A stretch of 34,684 nt of DNA from Blattamonas nauphoetae (taxonomy: Eukaryota > Preaxostyla > Oxymonadida): contig JARBJD010000550.1 of the NCBI GenBank assembly GCA_033064195.1, forward strand, positions 1-34,684. The letters run 5' to 3'. Below, piece after piece: positions 10,701-19,760 of the stretch. Both the position numbers and the translations under genes were made by a program. The notes under the pieces are model-generated. The model was not told the DNA's origin. It searched no databases and was given only the letters and a program-made list of their open reading frames with translations. Positions within the stretch are counted from its first letter, which is position 1. Every line of letters begins with the position of its first letter.

Positions 10701-11475
10701 GGGTGGATCTGCCGTCGTGGTCCGTTCCCTTTCTTTTGGTTCGTGTCCCATCCTCTTTCTTCCTCCGCGTTCTGTTCTGCTTCGAAGCTCGTCATCATTT
10801 GGCTGTCCTGTTCTGCGCTGAATCTCGCTGTAGCTTTCTGTTCTGGCAGTGTCTTTCTCTGTGCGTCCTGCCCTTTCTTGCCTGTACATGAGACGATAGA
10901 GATTCGGGGGAGGGGATCTGAGGCTATTATCGTTTTACCCATTCTTTACCAGTTTCTGAGCCTATTTTCGCGAATATTTTGTTTTCTTGATTGCTTGTGA
11001 CATGCACTGAATGAATTGAAGACGTGATATTGTCTTGTTTCCGAAATATTGGTTGGTGAAGTGTTCAAAAACAAACTGGATTTGTGCAGCACAGGAGTTG
11101 GGGATGACTTACTATCTGGTTCCAGCAAACAATGAAATCCTTATCATTTGAATCGAGTGCGTTTCAACCGTCCAACCAATCTGGGGATGGCAGCAGAGAA
11201 TGACGAGAATTGGATGGCTTCAGCATTCTTGATCTCCGCTTCAAACTTCAGCTGCGTCGCAAAATATGTTCACGGAAGAACAAATTGTTGTTCCAGATCG
11301 AGTTGTTCCTGTCTGCACGGATCTTTCTACAAGTTCACATTAACAACCATCTGCTGTTCGATGAGACCTCGTTCGGCGTTCTTTGCAAGAAATGGGTTTC
11401 TTTTGGTTTTGTCTCATCTGTTGAGAAAATAGTGGGGGCAGTCAGGGACTAAGTTTTCTTCAAATCGAGTGCGAT
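10701..11475. other. Inner element, no gene recognised
   Basis: There are only short overlapping open stretches, the longest about 94 codons near 11148-11432. The two competing forward frames there give no recognisable domain. No RNA gene or repeat was seen. Confidence 0.35.
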
Positions 11476-11853
11476 TCAGTGTCGATTCGTTATTGTGCCA
11501 GTGGAGACCCCAAAATGAGCATTTGAGTTGTCAGTGTATTCATACCCAACCATGTCATCACATCGAGTGATCCGAAATAAATTCGCTGTGGTTTCGTGTG
11601 CAAAAAAGGAGAATGTTGTTTCCAACTCCAAAGAGTCATCAAGACCTTCCTCTCGCAAGCTGGCCATGATGTCCTTGCTTCTCCTTTGCACTTCGGGTTT
11701 TGCGTCCTTCCACATCAACAGAGTCCATCTCAGGTACGACAGGCCTTGATCGATCATTTCAACGGTGGTGAAGTGAATGAAGCAATTTATGATGGCGACA
11801 GAGAGAGGGGGGGCAGCATGAAAGAGTGAATTTCTTCGTAGAAAAGAGCGCAT
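11476..11853 (-). pseudogene. Helical (ARM/HEAT-like?) protein fragment, minus strand
   Basis: A 125-codon open frame encodes a helical, Leu-rich segment (IDQGLSYLRWTLLMWKDA followed by RSKDIMASLREEGLDD). The spacing and the LREEGL phrase look like a helical-repeat protein, but I cannot name a family from the sequence alone. No start is obvious. Its C-terminal part ends without a recognised motif, so it is treated as a captured fragment. It overlaps the start of the plus-strand remnant at 11826. Confidence 0.3.
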
Positions 11854-12539
11854 CGCATTGGCTCCAGAAGCAGAGTCATAATGCTGGATGTCGGATTGTG
11901 GATGTCGAATATGGAGTAGTGACGACAGATGAATCTCAGAAAACCCTCAAGTGGAACAAGGAGATCCGAAAAGATGATGTGGAAGAACTGAAGTTGTTCT
12001 GGAATCACAGAAAAGTCCCTAAAATAGATGGAGTCGCCGAGTTGAGAGAGACAGCGAACAATGATTCTCACGAGAAGAATTATGTGTTGAGGCTTCAGAT
12101 GATTCTCTTGCTCGCAGAATGAAAGCGGAGGAGTCAGAAGAATTCGGCTTCCACAAGTTTGAGTCAGTCACGAGTGTCGGCCATTTCTAGTGTTGTATCC
12201 AGAAATGAAAGTGCTGAAAATGATATTGTTTCATTGCTACAGGATAAAAGGGAGACCATTGCTTCTGCGAACAGTCGACAGGTTCGATTCGGTGATGGGA
12301 CGAGGTCAAACAGAATCTCGCCGCAAGTGAACAGTTTCTTGGGCCCAGGTGCAAGTTTGTCCAGCAATCGGCAGGCCTTTCGGGTTTCAGACTTTCCAAA
12401 GACGGCTCCTTCTTTCACAAGTGTCACAAGTGAGAGAAAGACTGGAGATGCATCAGAGATGTTGGTGATTCGAGACAGGTTGACTGTGAAGAATGGTTGC
12501 GGCAAATCTCTCGTGTCCGGTTGGGAAAGATGCGATTAA
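11826..12539 (+). pseudogene. Charged, disordered host-like gene remnant
   Basis: The same forward frame is open from 11826 to 12539 except for one TGA at 12120-12122. It first gives a mixed charged segment (VVTTDESQKTLKWNKEIRK and VEELKLFWNHRKVPKID), then a Ser/Arg-rich disordered tail (SRVSAISSVVSRNESAEND). Continuity across the stop suggests one decayed gene rather than two genes. No domain is recognised. It is cargo of the inner element. The antisense frame at 12164-12505 is open too but less plausible. Confidence 0.35.
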
Positions 12540-12892
12540 AAGAGATTCTGTGTGGGAAGGGAGCTGGGTCTGTACGAGAAGAGGGAGTGGAAAAGATCGG
12601 ATTCATTCCCTTCGGTCTCTTCTTGATATGCCCCTGCTGGAAGACAAAGTGAGGTGCACACGTGGTTAGCCAGTTGCCTTGTCTCCGCTTTGTTTGCTGG
12701 TGTTGCGTTCTCTCGATGCCAGTCGTGGATCTGACGGTTAACGTATGGTTGAGAAGGAAGGGGAGGCGGTGTGAGATTGCAGTTGGCTGAAATGGAGGAA
12801 TATCCTTGGGACTCTGTTGGTTTTGGGACAGGGATTACTGAAATGGCACCTGTTTCGGTGAAAGATAATCGCGTCGATTTGCACAACTCCAT
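12536..12892 (-). CDS. Small Pro/Ser-rich open frame, minus strand
   Basis: A 118-aa frame begins MELCKSTRLSFTETGAISVI and continues as a Pro-rich, His/Asn-containing segment (NLTPPPLPSQPYVNRQIHDW). It starts just inside the right terminal repeat of the inner element. No domain or signal is recognised and it may be a gene fragment or chance frame. It is convergent with, and slightly overlaps, the remnant ending at 12539. Confidence 0.25.
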   Translation of the reverse strand: MELCKSTRLSFTETGAISVIPVPKPTESQGYSSISANCNLTPPPLPSQPYVNRQIHDWHRENATPANKAETRQLANHVCTSLCLPAGAYQEETEGNESDLFHSLFSYRPSSLPTQNLF

Positions 12893-12949
12893 TCTTGCTC
12901 TGTTTCATTGTATCATCTCATGATTCATTGTTGTGATTGTTGGTACAGA

Positions 12950-13389
12950 ATATATCCTGTTGAAAGGGCGGTATACACCAGAGAGAGGAGAGTTAAAGAG
13001 AAAGTGGGATGATCCGATTCAAAAAAAGGCCAATTCAATCCAATTGTCGAACATTACTCATCCGATCATGAATACTGCAATAATTTCACAAAAATATGAA
13101 TGATCACGTCAGAAAAATCCTGTTAAGAAAAAAGTTGGAGATCCCGGGATTCGAACCTGGGACCCAACAGTGGAAGTCTTTGTATCTACCAACTCGTCCA
13201 TTTGTACAATTTTTTTTTGATCAAACATCCACACCGATAAGGTTTAAAAAAACCAACTTTTTTTGCAGATTTCCAACGGTCGTTCAGATTTCCAACGGTC
13301 GTTCAGAAAACCAACGGTCGTTCAGAAAACCAACTGCAGTTCAGAAAACCAACTGCACTCGAGAAAACCAACTTCAAATTGAGGCAGCC
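12950..13389. repeat. Right terminal inverted repeat of the inner element
   Basis: It is the reverse complement of 4416-4835 with scattered single changes. It is about 20 bp longer because it holds three rather than two copies of the CCAACGGTCGTTCAG-containing unit (about 13270-13325). It ends CCAACTTCAAATTGAGGCAGCC-type sequence against the 9-bp target duplication. Confidence 0.8.
13136..13200 (-). tRNA. Degenerate tRNA-like sequence in the right TIR
   Basis: The inverted copy of the tRNA-like sequence at 4585-4649. The A-box-like and B-box sequences are unchanged between the two repeats. Confidence 0.4.
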
Positions 13390-13398
13390 GTAGAATTC
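13390..13398. repeat. 9-bp target-site duplication, right copy
   Basis: GTAGAATTC, the same as 4407-4415, directly abuts the right terminal repeat of the inner element. Confidence 0.65.
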
Positions 13399-15648
13399 AT
13401 ATTTTGAGAAAGGTTCTTGTTTGCTCAACACCGTGTCGTAGTCTGATGAATCAAATGATTCGTAGGCAAAGAATGATTTCTGAAGTGTGGTCTTTCCTCC
13501 AAAAGCTTTGACTGCATTATCCAATGTCATTGGTCCTGTGTACGACATCATGTCAATAAAGCGAAGCACCTGTTGTGTCTTCTCGTGTCTGATCAATACT
13601 TGTTTGTACTTTGTTGTTGATCCAAGGAAGCTCACCACTTTCCAATCCTTGTCAACAAGATCACGGAAGATGAGATTGATGTCAAATCTGGAGCTGTTGA
13701 ATCCAATGACACTGACTTCATTTTGTGAAGGAATCTCTGGATCTTTATATTGATTGTTCTCTCGTACTGTCTCAGCATATTTGAAGAGCTGTCTGATCCA
13801 TTGCTTCACAAAGTCATTTCCATCTCGAAGATCAAAGTAGATTGACTTCACTCCTGATTTTGTTTTGATTGCTGATGCAACAGAGAGAGGTTTCAAGTGT
13901 GAGATCAGTTGTGTGTTGTCATCAGAGAAGAGATTGTCAAGAATGAGATCTTCCATTGTTTCGAAATCGTATGTGATGTAGTACTGCGTTGGTTTGAATT
14001 CGTCTTGTCTTTTGTGTGCCATCAGAAATTCATAAGTTCTATTGTTGAGGATATGTGGAACATATGGTCTTGGTGTTTTATCAAGTGAGATCTTCTTCAT
14101 GTGTTTTCCATCAAGTTCCTTACATTCGGCAAGATGCTTCTCGTAGTTTCTCTTGAAGTTTGTATCCTTCACTTGGAATCCTCTCGATTGACAGAATGGA
14201 CAGAGTTTGTATCCAGTGAGTTTCTCAGGATCAACAATGAACATCACATGAACGAGAGTTGCGGTGAGCGGAATCATCAGAAGTGGAAGAACTCTTGCAT
14301 CATCATTCTCGTTGATGTACGATTGACTGAGGAAGTACCGCTTCTTGTCTTCATCGAACTCATAAATGTGAACAGTGATGTTGAATACTTGCATTGCTCT
14401 CTCTAAATCACATGCAATATCAAATCCAGGATATTGTTGAAGATGTGGAGTCAATTGTCGAGACTTCAGATGTGTGAGATTCATCCATTGTGCGAACAAT
14501 CTGTAGGCTTCACTATTCCTCATATTGATTGATGATTTCTCGCCTTTGACATCTTGAAGTGTAAGGAACGATAGAGCTTGAAAGAAGCAGATGTTGTACT
14601 CGGAATCAATGTATCGAACATTTCTCGTTTTGATGTGTTCAGTTAGAATGGTGTTGGCTTTTCCTGCAACTGGAAATCTGTAAACAGCAACAAGAATGGA
14701 GTGGAATGCAATAAACATCGTCTTTGTGTCCATCAGTGTTCTCTCCTGTGATTCTTTGATCAGATTGATCGCATATTTTGAATACTCATCGATGTCTGCT
14801 TCACCTCGTATCACCGTTGGGAAACTCTTCGATGTGTTCTCCAATTCTGGTCTGAAGTCATTGTACAGTGTCTCATCTTTGTCTTTTCTTTCAACGATCT
14901 TTCCAAAGTCGATACTGATCTTGAATGGACGATCCTTCTCTTTTTCATACACTGCATTGATGAAGGTTGTGATTTCCTCAACATTCTTCAGATGGTTGTG
15001 AAAGTACAGCTGATGCGGTTTTCCATTGTCACTCACTTTCTCGATCTCATTCTTCTTGAACTTCTTTCGTGCATTTGTCAGACACTCATTGAATCCAAGT
15101 TTGTCTCTTGGTTCAGCGAGTAAGATACATTCATTGAATCCATCAAATTGCTTCACTTTTCTTGTTTCCATTTGTTCATTTTTCTTTTGAATGATCAACA
15201 GATTCTTCATCCAATGATCCATCAACTTCTCCTCAATTGATTTGAGCTTCCGTGTGATCTTGAACACTTGCTTTTTCAATTCAGTTTCGTTCACTCTTGG
15301 ATTTGCTTTCATGTCAATTATGATGACGTTTTTATCCTCTTCATTCATCATTGCGTTGTTGTTCTGTTCATTCTGTCTCTGAATCAATGCACTTTGTTCG
15401 ATTTGTCGTTGATGTCTCACTTCGTTCAGGAATTTTGGAATTAAATTGATATTAAGATATGCTGTTGGATTAGGATTTCGATATCCAACATCTGGGTGTT
15501 GAAGCATTGCCAGGAGAAATGAATAGTGATGTTGCTTGTATGGACTGTCAGGTTTGTATGTTCGACCATCTGTAAATGCGAATTGAGTGTTTGGAAAGAG
15601 TTCTCTAACCTCTCTGATTTGTTCCTTCACTTTCCAGAGTTGTGTCAT
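13390..15648 (-). pseudogene. Polinton DNA polymerase B, N-terminal part with OTU-like and exonuclease domains
   Basis: The N-terminal half, about 753 residues, starts at ATG 15648 (MTQLWKVKEQ). Residues 1-340 are an uncharacterised Polinton-type extension. Residues 345-470 look OTU-like: D348/C354 in DSEYNICFFQALSFL and H467 in LVHVMFIVDP. A C2HC-type zinc finger follows (LCPFC, H505, C509). The 3'-5' exonuclease follows with ITYDFETME (558-566) and VIGFNSSRFD (647-656), then a FIDMMSYTG block. The gene is cut by the inner element; the polymerase half lies at 2259-4415. The upstream TTTTTTTAATTTGTAGTAAATG-like motif fits its neighbours. Known role: element replication. The OTU assignment is by motif only. 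Confidence 0.85.
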
Positions 15649-15682
15649 TTACTACAAATTAAAAAAATAAAAAATAAAAAAA
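15649..15682 (-). promoter_or_regulatory. T-run/TAAATG promoter-like motif of polymerase B
   Basis: The minus strand shows long T-runs broken by single A residues, then AATTTGTAGTAAATG running into the start codon. Confidence 0.55.
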
Positions 15683-15691
15683 GTTGAGTGA

Positions 15692-16045
15692 TTATTTTGA
15701 CTTTCTCAAATGTGGCTTCTTCTTTGCTTTCAGCCATGAATCTAGTCGCACTTTGAAAACTTCAGTACCACCAATTTCTCGATAGGTAAATGGGGTCAGG
15801 ACTTGCTTGTACTCACCAACGAGCTCACAGTTGTACTTCCTCAGTTCATTCTCCACAAACGATTGAGTGTAGTGTCGACGTTGAGACATGTGTGGTCTGT
15901 TTCCTTGATTCCACAACTTTGGTTTTATTCTCCACTCAACACCTTCATGAACATAGATTACTGGTTCTGTGCTCCGGACGTACTCAGAAACAAGTTCACA
16001 GTTCTCTTTTTTCATTGATTGAATCAACTTTTCTCTCGGGTTCAT
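15692..16045 (-). CDS. Small Polinton protein, family of 28695-28895
   Basis: A 117-aa protein starting at ATG 16045 (MNPREKLIQSMKKENCELVS). It appears to hold two related halves: ENCELVSEYVR...PVIYVHEGVEWRIKPKLW and KYNCELVGEYKQ...PFTYREIGG...VRLDSWL. This indicates an internal duplication of a roughly 45-residue unit. A shorter relative is encoded at 28695-28895. No known domain is recognised. It is the first minus-strand gene on the left side of the divergence zone, 43 bp upstream of polymerase B, with TTTTTTATTTTGTATAAAATG in front. The intact frame and the presence of a relative support a real gene. Confidence 0.65.
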   Translation of the reverse strand: MNPREKLIQSMKKENCELVSEYVRSTEPVIYVHEGVEWRIKPKLWNQGNRPHMSQRRHYTQSFVENELRKYNCELVGEYKQVLTPFTYREIGGTEVFKVRLDSWLKAKKKPHLRKSK

Positions 16046-16066
16046 TTTATACAAAATAAAAAAGTC
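16046..16066 (-). promoter_or_regulatory. T-run/ATG promoter-like motif of the 117-aa gene
   Basis: On the minus strand ACTTTTTTATTTTGTATAAA runs directly into the ATG. Confidence 0.5.
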
Positions 16067-16199
16067 AAAACAATTTTAGAAACAATGAAATTATATTCAA
16101 TCACTTTCTTTCTTTTTTACCAACATATTCTAGAACCGACAATGTCAAGAACACCTTCCTTGCGATTTCAAGGAAATCTGACAAAATATGGGGAATGAT

Positions 16200-17445
16200 C
16201 CGAATTCGACAATCCTTCTTTCGTTCTGCTTTTATGAGTTTTGGAGCCTGCGGATGCTCGGCATCATCACTGTATGTTTCATTTTTTCAATTTCACCTCT
16301 TTTTACCAACTTTTTTGACATGATCCTGATCACGCTCCATCTCTGTGGTTGTTTGTCTTCTTCGTCATTTTATTACTGTTCTCTTCTTTATTCTTTTGTT
16401 TTCAACTGTTTTCATGTGTTTTCTCTCTTATTCTTCTTCAGGTGTCACCGTAGTGAACATTTCATCACTTCTCCAATTTTTACATTGTATGTTGCTTATT
16501 ATCGTTCACAACATCCTTCTTTATTCTCTTCTTCTCTTTGTTTCACTTCCTCTTGTCACCATTTTTTCATATTCACCTCTTTTCCCCTCTTTTTAGGTTC
16601 GATCTCAGTCATCTTTCCAACTTGGAACTTTCCGGTAATATTGAGTATGTCACTCTCATTCTCTTCTTTCTTTCTTCTGTTTTCTTCCATTTTCATATGT
16701 TTTGTTCCTTCTTTTCTTCAGGTATTCTCAGATTGAACAGATCATCGATTGCATCGTTTTTTACCTTGTATGTTTCAGATTATCGCTTTAAACAACTTTC
16801 TTTCTTCTCTTCTTTTCTTTCTTCAACTTGTTTTGATTCTCGTTTTCTCACTTTCACCTCTTTTTACAACTTTTTAGGTTCAATCAAGATTGCCGCGGCA
16901 TCTTTGCACTTTTCCGTCTTCGTCATCATTTCGTTCTTATTCTCTTATTTCTTTCAGCTTTTCACTTTCATTTTCATCATTTCTATCTCTATTTTTTCAT
17001 CAGGTATCATTCAATTGGCCAAACATCACCTTTCTCAATTTTGGATTGTATGTTGTCTCTTCTCTCTTAAAAATACCTCTGTTCTTCTCTTTTTGTCATT
17101 TGATCAATTCCTTTCCTCTTCATTTTTCATGATCATCTTTCTTTTCCCCTTTTAGGATCGATCTCTGCCTTCGTCATATCTTTGCATTTTGGGATGTTAT
17201 TGAACTTTTCACGTTGATTTTCCTCTTTATTTACTCTTGTTTCACCTGTTTTTATTTGTCTTGTCACTTCATTTTCGTTACTTCTCATTTCATGTTTTGG
17301 TCACTTCTCCGTACTCATTTTTTTCATTGTATATTCATTTGTTTCACTTCACTCATGTTTGTTTCACCTGAACCTTCTTTTCCTCAATTACACTAATTTT
17401 TGTTACCTCATATTCCCTACTTGTCACGAGGATCCGACGGATCGC
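16200..17445 (+). repeat. Pyrimidine-rich tandem array, period about 278-282 bp, 4-5 diverged copies
   Basis: An anchor of TTTTTAGG(T/A)TCGATC-type recurs at about 16317 (degenerate), 16595, 16876, 17154 and 17429 (degenerate). A second anchor, TCAGGT(A/G)T, recurs at 16439, 16719 and 17001, followed about 40 bases later by TTGTATGTT (near 16483, 16766, 17047). Spacings are 275-282 bp. Units are C/T-rich throughout, with short mixed-base islands of 40-50 bp behind each anchor. The copies are clearly diverged. Confidence 0.6.
17431..17443. repeat. Small palindrome GATCCG-A-CGGATC
   Basis: An inverted repeat of 6 bp arms around one base, at the end of the pyrimidine-rich array. A similar one, GGACC-AAC-GGTCC, lies at 17708-17720, where the strand bias switches. 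Confidence 0.4.
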
Positions 17446-18033
17446 GGTCGGCTTCAGATCTTCGTCTTCGAACCTCTCATTGAACATTTCACTCGTTTTT
17501 TTCAATCTTTTCTGTTTTTTAATGCAATGAAAAGGGGAAGATTGACTCTGTTTCCATTATTCACGTCAAATTTCACGTCATTATCACGATCTCCACTTCA
17601 CTGTTCACTATTGTACTTGCTCACTTCATTTTACCTTGTTTCACTTTCTTTTCCCCTTCTTTTTCGAAATCTTTCATGAAAATTTGAACATTGTGATGTG
17701 TCAAAGAGGACCAACGGTCCGAAAAAAGCGTCATGAAATCGGTGAAATGAGAAGGAACGATGGATGAACGAAAGTGAAAACGGGAAGAGTGAAATGAAAG
17801 AAGAAAGACGTTGAAGTGATTGGAACGTAAACAAACAGTGAAATGTTAAGAACGAAAAAAAGACAAAAAAGTGAAATTTTGAAAGAACTAATGAACCAAA
17901 AATTCTGAAAATTCAGCCACAGCCTTCTCGAATGGTGAGAACGGAAGGGCGATATGTGTTAATTCGAGAAAAAAGTGATGTGAGGAAAAGTAGTGTGAAA
18001 ATGTGACGTGAAAAAGGTGAGTGCAAAAAACAC

Positions 18034-18041
18034 TATATAAG
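18034..18041 (+). promoter_or_regulatory. Possible TATA box
   Basis: TATATAAG stands inside the purine-rich stretch. No coding region follows within 800 bp, so any transcript would be non-coding or have a long leader. Confidence 0.2.
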
Positions 18042-18167
18042 AACACAAGCCGTGCGGGGACGACTTATGTTCGTTAAAATGCTTGAAATATGAAGTGATT
18101 GAAGCGAAAACAGCGAAAACCAAAAATTCATGAAAAAAAGTGTGAAAGTGATGAACATGAAAGTGAA

Positions 18168-18201
18168 CGTTCGGAGATGCGCCAAAGGGCGTCTCCGAGC
18201 G
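18168..18201 (+). terminator. Strong hairpin in the divergence zone
   Basis: CGTTCGGAGATGCGCC can pair with GGCGTCTCCGAGCG across a loop of AAA, giving about 15 pairs with two G-U pairs and one bulge. The role (terminator, RNA 3' end, or DNA structure) cannot be told. It is far stronger than expected in this AT-rich sequence. Confidence 0.35.
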
Positions 18202-18857
18202 TTTTGAAGTGCAAGATCGTCATTAGACGACGAAAGCTGACCTGAAAATGATAACAGAGAAAGCGAATACCATTTTTCTACAATTCGGAAAAATTCGAAA
18301 AAATCATGGTGGGTCGGATCAAACTTTTTTTTCGAAAGTGTTTTTTCGCGAAAATTTCCCCATTCAAAATGATGAACTAATTATGTGGAGTCATAAAAAA
18401 TATGTTTTAGAGATATAGCGGATCATAGTAGCAAAATATGAGCATCGACTTTTTCGACCTATTTTGGACCACAGAACGGTACGTAGCTCCACGAATTCTC
18501 AACCGATTTTGATCGGGATTGTTTTGATCGATGACCTACATCATCCCCGAGATTTTAGAATTTTTTCAGAATTTTTGAAGTGCTTCAACTGTTGGTTTCA
18601 ATGGATTTGTGTTAAAACTGGAAAAAACATGAAAAATCGATGTTGACAAGAACATTTTTTGATCTCATTGTTGACAAGAATCAATTCAAACAACGTTCGG
18701 AATCATTCAAATCGTTTCTGAGCATTTGAAGGTCAGGTGGACCTCTCAAAGAATTGCTGATGGTTCAATTGGGGCTTCTGGGAATGTCAAATTGCTTTGA
18801 AAGAACAATAGAATGATCACACCGATTGTTGTGTCAATCGGCATGATGATTTTGCCC

Positions 18858-19723
18858 AGTAGTACCGTCTATACCAACGTGGTTCCCAATTCGTTCTATA
18901 CACTACTGCACTCAGTAGTGTTCCATCAGCTGTAGAGTACATTGAAAGGACTGGACAAAACTGGAATGTTCAAATGGAAAAACATGGTAAAGTTCCTGAT
19001 GTGATGGTCTGCGATAATGATACTGGAGATCTGATTGCTGCCAATGGGTTCATGCTTGCACCATACAACAGTCGACCTGTCGTCGAGACTTACTATTCAA
19101 TGAATCCAACACCAGATATGCGTAGACAACAACCGTATTCATCATTTCGTCAAGATCATGGAAGAAGAATCAAAGCTGCACACAACAACTTCCTCAAGAC
19201 TGGAACATACGATTTGCCTGGAAACTATCATGAAGTGAGTTATGGAGATATGCAAAAACAACGATCACAACAACCATATGCAATAATGAAGAAAGCAGTT
19301 GGTGACTATTTGACAAATGTTTTGAAGGTGTATCGAGCCAGAAAAGATCATCCAGTAGATATAAGCAAGGGAATCTTGGATAATATGGTTTTTAATTCAA
19401 TTCAGTCTAAAATAGCATCAAAGATGTGGGATAAATGGCTTGAAGATAATGTTCAAAACTTCGTAAGCACAAATGAAGAATGTCAGAGAGTCAAGAACAG
19501 AAAAGATTTCAAAGAATTGGTAAATCCACAATTTCTTGAGATAACGACAAAAAATCCAACATACCTGGGTGAATTTATAGGTCAATACAATGTTGAAATA
19601 TCAACAATTCTGAATCAACTGACGAATGAAGCATATCGAACAAGAGATGTAGGACAATATCAACAAGTGTATATGCCCGAATATGCTCGATTCGCACAAT
19701 TGGAGAAAGATATGAGGGATTAA
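18858..19723 (+). CDS. Polinton structural-block protein 1, unknown
   Basis: From the first ATG (18974) the frame gives 249 aa. The same frame is open back to about 18858 with plausible coding sequence (SSVPSAVEYIERTGQNW), so the true protein may begin upstream. It is hydrophilic and mostly helical in its second half, with DGNYHEV-like and NVEISTILNQLTNEAY segments. No protease, ATPase or jelly-roll motif is recognised. Unlike the genes after it, no T-run/ATG motif lies just before the ATG, which also suggests the start is not seen here. It is the first gene of the plus-strand structural block, 37 bp before the next. Confidence 0.6.
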
Positions 19724-19735
19724 AAACATAAATAT

Positions 19736-19760
19736 ATATTTTTTATTGTTATAGAAAGTG
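19736..19760 (+). promoter_or_regulatory. T-run promoter-like motif of structural gene 2
   Basis: TATATATTTTTTATTG then TTATAGAAAGTG precedes the ATG at 19761. Confidence 0.4.

Larger units (their letters stand above)
4416..13389. mobile_element. Inner 9-kb TIR transposon, Pack-MULE-like, inserted in polymerase B
   Basis: Seen: 420-bp (left) and 440-bp (right) inverted repeats, ends beginning GG and ending CC, flanked by GTAGAATTC on both sides, and lying inside the polymerase B gene. The interior (4836-12949) holds no recognisable transposase, polymerase or capsid gene. It has several decayed gene-like fragments on both strands, one with raised GC. Long terminal repeats, a 9-bp target duplication and host gene cargo are the marks of Mutator-like Pack elements, so that is the best fit. 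Without a transposase the superfamily is an inference. The two terminal repeats are still almost the same apart from one repeat unit and scattered changes, so the insertion is relatively recent. Confidence 0.65.
16067..18856. other. Non-coding divergence zone between the two gene blocks
   Basis: No convincing gene is present. The plus strand is C/T-rich from about 16.19 to 17.69 kb and A/G-rich from about 17.69 to 18.24 kb. After that the sequence is AT-rich without strand bias. It contains a 280-bp tandem array, small palindromes, a strong hairpin and a TATATAAG. It separates minus-strand genes on the left from plus-strand genes on the right, so it is well placed for divergent transcription or replication start. 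It could also be a separate insertion. Confidence 0.5.

Noticed and set aside
10078-10942. Minus-strand frames of up to 217 codons in the GC-rich island
   Set aside because: GC-rich DNA keeps all frames open. These are Arg/Gly-rich without any domain, and overlap each other and the forward frames.
4416-13389. The inner element as a second Polinton
   Set aside because: Polintons duplicate 6 bp and carry their own integrase and polymerase. Here the duplication appears to be 9 bp and no such genes are found inside.
16439-17200. Leucine-rich-repeat gene split by many introns
   Set aside because: The islands between splice-like anchors can be read as LSNLELSGN-type sequence, but different copies need different frames and the match is weak. 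I kept only the repeat and splice-like grammar as an observation.
16200-17445. CRISPR array
   Set aside because: The 280-bp units are far too long and diverged, the islands are not uniform spacers, and no cas gene is present. The genome is eukaryotic.
16188-17679. Several open frames of 80-205 codons rich in Phe and Ser on the plus strand
   Set aside because: They come from the C/T-rich tandem array, where stops are rare by composition. Several frames overlap and repeat the same low-complexity pattern, so they are not genes.
18858-19723. Capsid maturation protease
   Set aside because: The position would suit it, but no His...Asp/Glu...Cys arrangement of the adenoviral type is visible.
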